A stretch of 64,000 nt of DNA from Streptomyces noursei (GTDB lineage: Bacteria > Actinomycetota > Actinomycetes > Streptomycetales > Streptomycetaceae). The position numbers and the translations under genes are program-made. How positions within the stretch are numbered: the first letter of the stretch is position 1; each line of letters starts with the position of its first letter. The notes under the pieces are model-generated. The model worked only from the letters and a program-made list of their open reading frames with translations. It made no database searches and had not been told where the DNA came from. Positions 8,708 to 18,000 of the stretch are shown piece after piece. The stretch spans positions 3,348,001-3,412,000 of the forward strand of contig NZ_CP070326.1 of the NCBI RefSeq assembly GCF_016917755.1. The letters are read 5' to 3'.

Positions 8708-9700
8708 GTGGGTTTCCGTCTCGGCCGTCAGCGTGGCCGCGCACTCACCCAGATCGCCACCGCGGCGCTCACAACGACCCTGCTGGGCGCGGCCGGGGGC
8801 ACCGCGGTCGCCGACAGCCCCGCGCCCGTTCCGGCGCCCCTGCAGAACGTCCCACCCCAGACGCTCGGACTGACCGTCCCCTGGGCCGCCAAGGGCAAGG
8901 CCGCGGACGCCCCGGAGAGCCGCATGGCGGCGCCCGCGCTCTCCACCCCGGGCGCGGTGAGCGCCCCGTCCTTCCACTTCTCGGGCGTGGCCCACAACGG
9001 CGACCTCTACCAGCAGTTGCCGAACCGCAGCGGGTTCGAACCCCGCACCCGCGTGGCGCCCGGCTGGGGCATCTTCAAGGCGGCGCAGAACGTCGACCGC
9101 GACAAGGACGGTTTCGCCGACGGGCTCTACACCTGGGACACCGAAGGCAACCTGCGCTTCACGGCCCCGAAGAACGAGTTCGAGACCGAGACCAGCCTCG
9201 TCGGCGGCGGCTGGAACATCTACGACAAGGTCCTCTCGCCCGGCGACCTCGGCGGCGGCACGGAGCCCGACATCATGGCCGTCGACAAGGCGGGCGTGAT
9301 GCACGTCTACCTCGCCTACTCCGACGGCCGACTGACCGGGCGCGCCACGATCGGCGGCGGCTGGGACCAGTACACCCAGATAGCCGGCCAGGGCGACGTC
9401 ACCGGCGACGGCAAGGCCGACATCGTCGCCCGCGATACGTCGGGGATCCTGTGGCTCTACAAGGGCACCGGAAACTGGCGGGCCCCCTTCGAGCCGCGCG
9501 AGAAGATCGGCGGCGGCTGGAACATGTACGACCGCCTGCTCTCCACCGGCGACGTGGACGGCGACGGCAACGCCGACCTGCTGGCCCGCACCCCCAGCGG
9601 CGACCTGATGCTCTACAAGGGCAACGGCAGGGCCGCGGGCGTGCACGACAAGCCCGTCAAGATCGGCTGGAACTACGACACCTACCGACTGATGTTCTGA
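8708..9700 (+). CDS. Secreted FG-GAP/VCBS-repeat beta-propeller protein
   Basis: 330 residues from GTG 8708. This start is preferred to the GTG at 8696 because GGAG lies 6 bases upstream. A Sec signal peptide occupies residues 1 to about 35 (basic RLGRQRGR, then a hydrophobic core, then AVADS). The mature protein has four to five calcium-binding-like repeats: NVDRDKDGFADGLYTW, DLGGGTEPDIMAVD, DVTGDGKADIVARD and DVDGDGNADLLART, each followed by a strand and a GGGWNxYD segment. These FG-GAP/VCBS repeats form a propeller. Such proteins are common in Streptomyces secretomes as stand-alone binding proteins or appended to hydrolases. No catalytic domain is present. It stands alone, upstream of the ALF/ricin cluster. 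Confidence 0.88.
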   Translation: MGFRLGRQRGRALTQIATAALTTTLLGAAGGTAVADSPAPVPAPLQNVPPQTLGLTVPWAAKGKAADAPESRMAAPALSTPGAVSAPSFHFSGVAHNGDLYQQLPNRSGFEPRTRVAPGWGIFKAAQNVDRDKDGFADGLYTWDTEGNLRFTAPKNEFETETSLVGGGWNIYDKVLSPGDLGGGTEPDIMAVDKAGVMHVYLAYSDGRLTGRATIGGGWDQYTQIAGQGDVTGDGKADIVARDTSGILWLYKGTGNWRAPFEPREKIGGGWNMYDRLLSTGDVDGDGNADLLARTPSGDLMLYKGNGRAAGVHDKPVKIGWNYDTYRLMF

Positions 9701-10760
9701 CGCCGCACCACCCCTCGCCGTGGACGCCGGGGGTCGCGCTCCCTTCGAGGAGTACGGCCCCTCGTCCACCGACCCCTCGTCCACCGGCCCCGGCGCCTCC
9801 GGGCCACTCGCGCTGCCGGAGTCGTCGGCGGAGCCGTGGCGACGGCTATCCCCGAACGCCAAGAAATGGTAAGCATCTCCCCATGAGGGACGCCGCCATG
9901 AGGCTACATAGGCGACATGTCACCCCACCCTGATCAAGATTTGATAAAGAGTGGAACTTTTTGTGACTGAGCGTCAGTTTGCCCCAGCCCCTGTGGCGAC
10001 AGGCCGGAAGGGAACTTTCGGGGGGATGGGCGGCCCTTTCGCGTCAACGCGGGGCATTGAATCTCTTGGTCCAGACCTGGTACTTACTTAACCAGACATT
10101 TACGGATACCGCCCGCCGTCAACGGGCGGCGCTCAGCGGGGGATTCGACCAGTCGTGATCACGGAGGCCGTGCCAGTACCCCCCGCTCCGGGCACCGACC
10201 AGGAGCGATCGGGCCGGTCCCGCCTCATGTCCCGATTCCGTGGGGGCGAGGAGTAACGGGCAGGAGAAACACCACGCAGGGCGCCGGCAAGGCGCCGCAC
10301 CGCTCCGGCGGATGCGCCGCGGCGAAGGCGTCGGCAGTTCCGGACTGCGGACGCAGGCGCCGTGCGGCGGCACCGTCCCGGCCGGTCTTCGGGAATGTGT
10401 GAGCACTCCGGAAGTCACCGGTCACCGACACGTCGGATTCCCCGTTCCACGAGCGGGCCGACGCGCCGGCAAAAGCACCACAGGGACTGAACGGCACGCC
10501 CTGGAAGGCACACCGTTCCCGAGGGAATGGCCCTGGGCGCCGTGACCGGCCCCGGGGACTCCGGGCCGGCTCCGGTATTCCCGAACTCGCCGCACACCCC
10601 GGTCCGCAAAGGACCTTGAGCGGGACGAGCGGGGAAAGACCGCCGCTCCCTCCCCTCTGTCCGTCGACCGACGGCAATCGAAATCTCCGAGTTGCGTTTC
10701 CGTCTGCCCGCACACTCCGGGCCGCGCCCACGAGACGCTGGAAGGGTTACTGAACACAGA
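9701..10760. other. Long non-coding intergenic region upstream of the ALF cluster
   Basis: About 1 kb without a gene I can support. The part 9930-10110 is AT-rich relative to the genome and probably holds a promoter; the rest has normal GC but no frame with sensible composition. The final 20 bases include GGAAGGG, the likely ribosome binding site of the gene at 10761. Confidence 0.55.
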
Positions 10761-12350
10761 ATGGACAAGAGCCGTACCCACAACGCGGGAATGCGGAGGG
10801 CCGTCAAGCGGGGCATCGTGACCGCCACCGCGCTCGCGGCGGTCACCGGCGTGGCCGCACCGGTTTCCTTCGCCGCTCCGACGGACTCGGTGGCCAGGGC
10901 AGCGGAGATCGGGACCAACGACAAGCAGCGGGTGGACGCCGCGGCCGTGGTCCACCTCGACCCGAGCCCCGACGTGATGCTGCTCAGCGACGGCGACTTC
11001 ATCCACGCGCTGTGGCAGAAGGCCAGGGACGCCGGCGAGTCCCTGCAAGCGGTGCGTACGGCCGCCGAAGAGGTCATGATGGTCGGCACCTCGGCCGAGG
11101 ACCAGGTCCGGTTCATCACCACCGGCATCCACGAGGCGTACGAGGTCGACAAGCAGCGGGAGAAGGACCACGCCGCCGCCGACCGTGCGGCGCGGACCGC
11201 CAAGCAGCAGGTCCTGATCAAGATCGGTATATCGGTCACCCCGGAACTGCTGGGGCTCAGTGACGACAACTTCATCCGCGCCGTCATGAAGGACGCGGCC
11301 TCCGGGCCGGAGGTCCGGGACGCGGCTGCCCGCGCGTTGGCCGGTGACGCCGCCTCCTGGCAGGAGTTCATCGCCACCGGTGCGCGTGAGGCGCGCGACC
11401 GGGACGTGGCCAACGAGCTCAAGGAGAAGGCGGAGAAGGAGGCCCAGGAACTCAAGCGCCGCGAGGAGCTCAAGGACCGCAAGGGCACCGCGACGCTGTT
11501 CGAGACGCGCTTCGACCTCTCGTTCCCCGAGTCCGTCTACGAGCTCAGCGACGACAACTTCATCCGCGAACTGCTGCGTCGCACCCCCGCCGACGGCCAG
11601 CGCACCGAGCTGTACGCCGCGGCCCAGCGGGCCGTGCTCAGCTCCAACCCGGCGGACTGGAAGGCGTTCCTGCACTCCGGCGCCATGGAGGCCAACAACC
11701 TCGACGCCGAGAACCTCCGCAAGAAGCGGGCCGAGGCGGACCGCAGGCTGGCACTGCAGATCCAGACCCGCGCCGAGAAGACCGGGGTCCACCCCCATCT
11801 GGTCGCCGCGGCGAAGAAGGCGCTGGCGGGCAGCGACCAGGACGTCGCGCGGTTCCTCATGGAGGGCCAGTACCGCGCACTGCGGCAGTCCTTCCAGGCG
11901 AGCGGTGCCCAACTCGCCGGGTGGTACGTCCGCCAGTCCGACGCGGACAACGGAGAGGCCTTCCTCGCCCCCGTCGGCAGCAAGGACAAGCAGACCGCCC
12001 GCGAGGACGCCACCTGGGTCATCACGCCCGCTCTCACCGGCCAGTCCGGTTGCTACTCCTTCGAGTCGGCCCGCAAGCCCGGCTACTACCTGGCGCAGAA
12101 GGACCGCCGGGTCCGGCTGGGCGCCGACGACAAGAGCGGCGCGTTCCGCAAGGACGCCACCTGGTGCGCCCGCAAGGGCCTGGCCGGCTCCGGCACGTCT
12201 TTTGAGTCGGCGAACCAGCAGGGGCGGTGGCTGCGGCAGTTCCAGGGCGACCTCTACGCGGCCGACAAGGGCGGCAAGCAGCGCTACGAGGCCGAGAAGG
12301 ACTTCGCCCAGGACGCCACCTGGAAGATCTCCACGCCGCTCGCGCGCTGA
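10761..12350 (+). CDS. Secreted ALF-repeat protein with C-terminal AbfB beta-trefoil
   Basis: 529 residues. The signal peptide runs to about residue 40 (RRAVKRGIVTATALAAVTG, then SFAAPTD). Residues 60-370 hold at least three ALF repeats (PF03752-like), each about 85 residues and built as LSDDNFIRxxL, then an Ala/Leu helix, then WxxFIxTGxxEAxxxD; examples end WQEFIATGAREARDRD and WKAFLHSGAMEANNLD. Residues about 390-529 form an AbfB-type trefoil with three similar segments marked DATWVITPAL, DATWCARKGL and DATWKISTPL, preceded by GWYVRQ, GYYLAQK and GRWLRQF. AbfB domains bind arabinofuranose or other glycans. No catalytic site is seen. It is the first of four closely spaced exported genes (next gene 85 bases downstream). 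Confidence 0.88.
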   Translation: MDKSRTHNAGMRRAVKRGIVTATALAAVTGVAAPVSFAAPTDSVARAAEIGTNDKQRVDAAAVVHLDPSPDVMLLSDGDFIHALWQKARDAGESLQAVRTAAEEVMMVGTSAEDQVRFITTGIHEAYEVDKQREKDHAAADRAARTAKQQVLIKIGISVTPELLGLSDDNFIRAVMKDAASGPEVRDAAARALAGDAASWQEFIATGAREARDRDVANELKEKAEKEAQELKRREELKDRKGTATLFETRFDLSFPESVYELSDDNFIRELLRRTPADGQRTELYAAAQRAVLSSNPADWKAFLHSGAMEANNLDAENLRKKRAEADRRLALQIQTRAEKTGVHPHLVAAAKKALAGSDQDVARFLMEGQYRALRQSFQASGAQLAGWYVRQSDADNGEAFLAPVGSKDKQTAREDATWVITPALTGQSGCYSFESARKPGYYLAQKDRRVRLGADDKSGAFRKDATWCARKGLAGSGTSFESANQQGRWLRQFQGDLYAADKGGKQRYEAEKDFAQDATWKISTPLAR

Positions 12351-12435
12351 CGCTCCCCCTCTCCCGGCGCATCCACGCCTCTCCCGACCGAGCAAGTCCT
12401 CACGAAGCACGAAGCAAGAAGGACGGAACACCCCC

Positions 12436-12990
12436 ATGTCCCGGATCACCCGAGTCGCGCTGGCCATCGGCGCCGGCGTCGCCGCGCTGGCCGGCAGCGT
12501 CACCACGGCACACGCGGACGGGGCCGAGCCCCGCGCCGCCGCCGTTTCGCCGACCGTCGTCCAACTCCAGGCGGCCCACAGCGGCCAGTGCCTGGCCATC
12601 GCCGACGGCAGCTTCCGCAACGGCGCCAACGCGGTGCAGTCGAAGTGCGCCGACGGGGCGGACGGTCAGCTCTTCGAGCTGGTCTCCACCGGTTCGGCGA
12701 CCTTCGAGGTGCGGGCCAAGCACAGCGGCAAGTGCCTTGAGGTGGAGAACAGCGGCACCCAGGCCGGCGCCAACGTCCAGCAATGGTGGTGCACCGGCAA
12801 CAACCAGATGCGCTGGCGCCTGGTGATGGTCGACGTCGCCAAGGAGCTCTACGAGCTGCGGCCCCTGCACACGGACCTGCGCTGCCTGGACATCAAGAGC
12901 GCCAGCCTCAAGGAAGGCGCCAACGCGCAGAGCTGGTACTGCAACGGCACCGACGCGCAGCGCTGGCAGCTCAAGCCCGCCAAGGTCTGA
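12436..12990 (+). CDS. Secreted ricin-type beta-trefoil lectin
   Basis: 184 residues. A signal peptide (SRITRVALAIGAGVAALAG, cleavage near AHADG) is followed by one ricin-type trefoil. The QxW-like elements are GQLFELV, QMRWRLV and AQRWQLK, each after a Cys-Leu strand: GQCLAIADGS, GKCLEVENSG and LRCLDIKSAS. Cys pairs such as GQCL with SKCADG are placed as in disulfide-closed ricin subdomains. The protein consists of the carbohydrate-binding module alone. The gene at 13107 is a paralogue sharing the exact stretch CLEVENSGTQAGA. AAGGA lies 12 bases before the ATG. It lies between two ALF-containing genes in the same orientation, so it may act with them outside the cell; that is inference. Confidence 0.88.
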   Translation: MSRITRVALAIGAGVAALAGSVTTAHADGAEPRAAAVSPTVVQLQAAHSGQCLAIADGSFRNGANAVQSKCADGADGQLFELVSTGSATFEVRAKHSGKCLEVENSGTQAGANVQQWWCTGNNQMRWRLVMVDVAKELYELRPLHTDLRCLDIKSASLKEGANAQSWYCNGTDAQRWQLKPAKV

Positions 12991-13004
12991 CCCCGCCCGC
13001 GGCC

Positions 13005-13037
13005 GCCGAGCCGGTCGCCGTCGCTGACCGGCTCGGC
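13005..13037 (+). terminator. Hairpin between the two lectin genes
   Basis: Perfect 12-base stem, GCCGAGCCGGTC at 13005-13016 and GACCGGCTCGGC at 13026-13037, with a 9-base loop and no T tract. It may attenuate read-through from the first lectin gene to the second. Confidence 0.5.
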
Positions 13038-13106
13038 GCCGCCGGGCACCACCCCGCGCCCACCCCCGTCGGGCTCCCCACCCATCGAGAAGAAACGGAC
13101 TTCCAG

Positions 13107-13787
13107 ATGTCTCGGACCATCCGAGCCGCCCTGGCCATCGCCTGCAGCGTCGCCGCACTGACCGCCGGCGCGACCACCGCCCACGCGAGCGGGGACGACT
13201 CCGCCAGGGCCACTGCCAAGGACGCCCGCGAGGCGGCGGCCAAGGCCGCCGGCAAGGGCTCCGCCGAGGACGCCGCCAACAAGGCCGCCGAGGCCGCCCG
13301 CGAAGCCACCAACCGGGCCAAGACCGCCAGTGACGCCAACTCGGACAAGGGCGACACCGTCCGGCTCCAGGTCGCGAGCAGCGGCAAGTGCCTGGGCATC
13401 GACTCCGGCAGCAAGGACAACGGCGCGGCCGCACTCCAGTGGACGTGCAACGAGGGCAAGGCGCAGCAGTGGCGCGCCATCCCCACCGTCGACTCGTCCT
13501 TCGTGCTGCGCAACGAGAACAGCAACCGGTGCCTCGAAGTGGAGAACAGCGGCACCCAGGCCGGTGCCCGTGTCCAGCAGTGGGGCTGCACCGGCGGTGG
13601 CGCCCAGCTGCGCTGGCGGATGGTCCTCGTCGACCCCGTCAACAAGCTCTACCAGCTGCGTCCCATGCACACCCCGGACCGCTGCCTGGACATCGACCAC
13701 GGCAAGAAGGACGACGGCGTCAAGGCTCAGCAGTGGTACTGCAACCAGACCGACGCGCAGCTGTGGCGGATCCTGCCGGTCGCGTGA
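13107..13787 (+). CDS. Secreted ricin-type lectin with Ala-rich helical stalk
   Basis: 226 residues. A signal peptide (RTIRAALAIACSVAALTAG, then AHASG) is followed by about 50 residues of Ala/Lys/Asp-rich helix (DAREAAAKAAGKGSAEDAAN and beyond) and then a ricin trefoil with GKCLGIDSGS, NRCLEVENSG, DRCLDIDHGK and the QxW-like QQWRAI, LRWRMV and QLWRIL. The lectin part is paralogous to the product of 12436-12990. The Ala-rich stalk is new, and its composition resembles the coiled coil of the giant protein at 15062. The stalk could dock to ALF or coiled-coil partners encoded next to it, but that is only suggested by similarity. A weak GAGAAG lies upstream of the ATG. Confidence 0.87.
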   Translation: MSRTIRAALAIACSVAALTAGATTAHASGDDSARATAKDAREAAAKAAGKGSAEDAANKAAEAAREATNRAKTASDANSDKGDTVRLQVASSGKCLGIDSGSKDNGAAALQWTCNEGKAQQWRAIPTVDSSFVLRNENSNRCLEVENSGTQAGARVQQWGCTGGGAQLRWRMVLVDPVNKLYQLRPMHTPDRCLDIDHGKKDDGVKAQQWYCNQTDAQLWRILPVA

Positions 13788-13831
13788 CCTCGACCAGTGC
13801 AGTGGAACCTTCCGATTCTGAAAGGTCAACA

Positions 13832-14935
13832 GTGAGCCGTAAGTTGTGGGTCGCCCAGGCAGTGGTGGCGGGCCTGCTGGCCGGTGGGGCCGCCGTCGCG
13901 ACCGTGACCCCCGCCTGGGCCGAGGCCCCGGCGCCCGCCGTCGTCCAGGCCGACCAGTCGGCGGACCACACCGTGTCCGCCAAGGCCGCGGCGGCCGAGG
14001 AGGCGCGCAACTACGTCCATCGGCTGGCGATGTCGCGGCTGCCCGCCGAGATCCGTACCTCGGCGTGGAACGCGCTGCGCAACTCCCGTGGGGACGAGGC
14101 GATCGCGGAGTGGCTGGCGCCCGGCGGCGGCTACGACTACGCCAAGCAGCGGCTGCGGGACACCCGGGTCCGGAACAAGGCGTTCTGCGAACGGGTCGTC
14201 CAGACCCACACCGCCGAGTTCTCCCCCGCTGCCCGCGCCGCGGCCGCCCGTGCGTTGAAGGGCACGGACGCGGACCGGGCGGCGTTCGTGCGGACCGGGT
14301 ACGCCGAGGCGCAGCAGCGCGACCGGGCGACCCGCGCGGCGGACGAGGGGCACCGGCGGGAAATCGCCGCCGGGGACCGTGAGTTCGTCCGTTCGGTGGC
14401 CGAGGGCGACCCGGGCGAGCAGGTACGGGTGGCGGCCCAGTGGGCGCTGCGGCCCGGTGCGACCGACGCGGACATCGCGGAGTTCTTCGGCTACGGCTGG
14501 GTGACCGGCGCAAGCCTGGACCTGGAGGGCTACCGGCTGCGGACCGCGGACGCGGAGCGGATGCGGCACGCCACCCTGGCCCGTCTGATCAAGCAGGCGG
14601 AGGCGGCCGAGGCCGCGGTGAACGACGCGGTCGACGCGGCGAAGGCCAGGGCCGAGGCCGAGCGTGCCTGGCAGGCGGTCGCCGAGCACGCGGGCGCCGC
14701 GCAGCGGGCATGGCTGGTCGAGCAGGCCGCGGCCAAGGCCCAGGCGGAGAACTGGCAGCGCGTGGCCCGGCTCGCCCGGGAAGCCGCGGACGGAATCTGG
14801 CGGGGCATCGCCGACCCGGCCGAGGCCACCGGGGACACCTGGGCCAAGGAAGGGGCGCAAGCGGTCGAGACCGCCCGTTTCTGGCGGGACATGTACGACC
14901 GCGCCCAGGCCGCCGAGAGCCGCGTCAAGGGCTGA
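13832..14935 (+). CDS. Secreted ALF-repeat, Ala-rich helical protein
   Basis: 367 residues from GTG 13832, with AAAGG 5 bases upstream. The signal peptide (KLWVAQAVVAGLLAGGAAVA) ends near AWAEA. Residues about 50-235 contain three ALF-type units; recognisable ends are DEAIAEWLAPGGGYDYAKQR, DRAAFVRTGYAEAQQRD and DIAEFFGYGWVTGASLD. The rest is Ala/Glu-rich coiled coil. Near the C-terminus the segment GIADPAEAT corresponds to GIADPANTA in the giant protein encoded next at 15062, so the two share a module. There is no catalytic motif or membrane segment. The gene ends the four-gene run and is followed by a strong terminator hairpin. Confidence 0.85.
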   Translation: MSRKLWVAQAVVAGLLAGGAAVATVTPAWAEAPAPAVVQADQSADHTVSAKAAAAEEARNYVHRLAMSRLPAEIRTSAWNALRNSRGDEAIAEWLAPGGGYDYAKQRLRDTRVRNKAFCERVVQTHTAEFSPAARAAAARALKGTDADRAAFVRTGYAEAQQRDRATRAADEGHRREIAAGDREFVRSVAEGDPGEQVRVAAQWALRPGATDADIAEFFGYGWVTGASLDLEGYRLRTADAERMRHATLARLIKQAEAAEAAVNDAVDAAKARAEAERAWQAVAEHAGAAQRAWLVEQAAAKAQAENWQRVARLAREAADGIWRGIADPAEATGDTWAKEGAQAVETARFWRDMYDRAQAAESRVKG

Positions 14936-14948
14936 TCCTCCCAGTCGT

Positions 14949-14980
14949 TCAGCCGGCGCGCGACCCCGCGCGCCGGCTGA
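14949..14980 (+). terminator. Rho-independent-like terminator after the ALF/lectin genes
   Basis: Perfect 14-base stem, TCAGCCGGCGCGCG at 14949-14962 and CGCGCGCCGGCTGA at 14967-14980, with loop ACCC. A run of five T follows at 15016-15020. It separates the 10761-14935 genes from the giant toxin-like gene, which therefore probably has its own promoter; the AT-rich CTATATAT at 15022-15029 is a candidate -10 region. Confidence 0.85.
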
Positions 14981-15061
14981 TGCCCCCTGCCCTGCTCGTA
15001 CGGAGAGGGCGGGGGTTTTTGCTATATATCCGACTCATCCCAATTGGGGGTTCTTTCCGTG

Positions 15062-18000
15062 ATGGGGAGATTCCGGCCGCGAGCCGGAAGACCACGCGGC
15101 GGCGGTCTCGCCGGGATAGCGCGCAAGACAGTGACCACCACGGTGGTTGTCGCGCTGCTGGGCGGTATGACGAGCCAGGCAACGGCTGCGACCACCGAGC
15201 GCATGCAGCGCGCCGAGGGCAAGGGCGACTTCACCCAGGCGATGGCGACGCTGGACCGGCTCGCCGCCGCCCTGCCGAAGACGTCCGCCACACCGGCCGC
15301 CGCACCGCGCTCGGAGCTGGACCGGCTCAGTGCGGAGCGTGACCGTCAACTCGTCGAGGACTTCGCCGAGTTCGACGAGGAGGACGAGGTCCGCGAGGCC
15401 GCCAAGAAGGCCCTGGAGAGCAAGGACCCGAACGCGATCCGGGAGTTCCTGGAGCACGGCGAGGCCGACGCCCGCCAGCGCGCCAAGGACAAGAAGAGCG
15501 GTGTCGACGCCGAGAACCGCAAGAAGATCGAGGCGATGCGCGGCACCGGCGGGCCGACCTTCAACGCCGAGGTCGAACGCGTGCTGGGGCCGAAGGCGAC
15601 GGCCAAGGACCGCGAGGACTTCCTGGCCTTCGGCGCGGAGATCGCCCGCCAGAAGGACCAGAAGGACGAGAAGAACGCCAAGGAGCGCGCGGCCGAGCTC
15701 CGCAAGCGCGTGGAATTGCTGGCCAACGCCGGTGGCCCCGAGGTGAAGAAGGCCGCCCAGGCCGCACTGGACGCGGGCACCGACAAGGCGATCGAGGAGT
15801 TCCTGGAGAAGGGCTACCAGGTCGCGGCGAAGAAGGACGCCGAGGACCGGGCGGCCCAGGAGAAGGCCCAGAAGGAGGCCCAGGAGGCCGCCGAGAAACT
15901 GCGTGAGCTGGCCGAGAAGGCCAAGCGCGCGGCGGAGGCTCGTACCAAGCTGATCGGCTTCCACGGCGATGCCGTCAAGGCGCTCAAGGACGCGTCCAAC
16001 GCGATGACGTCGGCGGCCCAGGCATCGCGCGAGGCTGACCGGATGCTCGCGGCGGACCGGGCCGGCAAGCGCCTGTCCTCCTACGACAGCGTCAAGACCG
16101 AGGTCGAACGCCAGGTCGGGTACGCCGCCGAGGCGGCCCGGCGGGCCAAGACCGCCGCGGGCCAGGCCAAGGTGCAGGCCGACGTTCTGGTGGAGACCGG
16201 GCTGACCCACGGCACGCAGTGGTCCGAGGTCGCCTCGGGCATCGCGGCCGCGGCGGACGCGGCGGCCAAGGCGGCCCGGACCGCCCAGCACGCCGTCGAC
16301 GCCACCGCCGCCGACGCCGCTGCGCTGGACGGCAAGAACGCCGCCGAAGCCCACGAGCAGCAGGCCAGGAAGTGGCGGGCCAACGCCGAGGAGCACGCCA
16401 AGGCAGCGGCCGAGCTGGCGGCGTCTGCCGACAAGCAGGCAAAGGTCGCGGCCAACGCGGCCGCCCGCGCCAAGCAGGCCCGCCTCGACGCCGAGAAGGC
16501 CGAGCGGGAAGCCTGGGAACACGCCAAGAAGACCCGGGAAGCTCGCGTCGAGGCCCAGCGCCAGGCCAAGATCGCCGCCGAGCAGCGCGCGATCGCCGAA
16601 CGCGAGCGCAACCTGGCCGCCCAGGCACGAGCCCGCGCCGAACGCGAACGCGACAAGGCAGCCGCGGCGCGGTCGCGTGCCGAGGCCGAGGCCCGTACGG
16701 CGGCCGCGGCGCGCGCCGACGCCCAGGCGGCCGCGGCCACCGCGGCCTCGGCTCGGGCCAGCGCCGCCGAGCACGAGGGCATCGCGGCCAAGGCCGACGA
16801 GCGGGCCCGCGGCGAGGAGACCAACGCCCGCAAAGCCCGCGACGCCGCGTTCAAGGCCGAGCAGAACCACCAGGCCAAGGAGGCCCGGGCCAAGGCCACC
16901 GAGGCGATGGCCGCCTCGGGCCGCGGCACCGCAGCCGCCGGCGAGGCCAACGCCGCAGCGCAGGCGGCACGCGCGGACGCCAACACCGCCGGTGCGGCGG
17001 CCGGTCAGGCCCGCAGCGCCGCGGACACCGCCAGCGGCGCGGCGGTACGCGCCCGCTCCGCGGCCACCGAGGCCGCGGGTGCGGCGGCCCGGGCCCGGGC
17101 CGCCGCGGCCGAGGCCGGCGCGCACGCCGCGCGCGCCAACGCCGCCGCCAACAAGGCCGAAGCCGCCGCCGCACGCGCCAACGCGGCGGCCAACAAGGCC
17201 GAAGCCGAGTACCAGGCAACCCACGCCGCGGCGTTGAAGGCCAACACCAAGGCAGCCGAGGCCACCGCCCAGGAAGCCCGCGCCGGCATCGCCGCCCACG
17301 AGGCGTCCCGCCTGGCCGGGCAGGCCGCCGTCGAGGCCAACCAGGCCCTCCAGGCAGCCAACCGCACCAAGGACGAAGCCGAGGGCGCGACCCGCGAAGC
17401 GGCCATGGCCAGGCTCCAGTCCACCATCGCCGTCCAGGCGTCCGGCGCCGCCCGGAACACCGCCGCCGGGATCGCCGATCCCGCCAACACCGCCATCGAG
17501 CTGACCGCCCCCTTCGCCGGCAAGGACGTCGACGCCGACTTCGCCGCCGAGGTCGCCAAGGCCGCGCAGGAGACCGGCGAGGAGCAGGTCACCGCTGCCG
17601 AGGCCAAGGCCGCCGAAGCGGTCAAGGCCGCCGAGGCCGCCGAGGCCGCCGCCAAGCGGGCAGGCGCCCAGGTCCTCCCGGCCTTCAAGGCCGCCGCCGA
17701 CGCCGCCAGGTCCTCGGCCAACGCCGCACGTTCCGCGGCCGCGGCCATGAAGTCCGCGGCCGAAGCCGCCGCCGACGGCGCCAAGGCACGGGCCGCCGCG
17801 GCATCCGCCAACCAAGCCGACGCCCAGGCCAAGGCCGACGCCAACCTCGCCCGCCAGGCCGCCAACCAGGCCGCCGCGGACGCGGCCGCCGCGCGCAAGG
17901 CGGCCAACGAGGCCGAGGCCGAAGCCGCCCGGGCCCGCAACGCCGCCGCCGAGGCGGACCAGCACGCCGCCGCGGCCAACAGCGCCGCCAACCAGGCCGA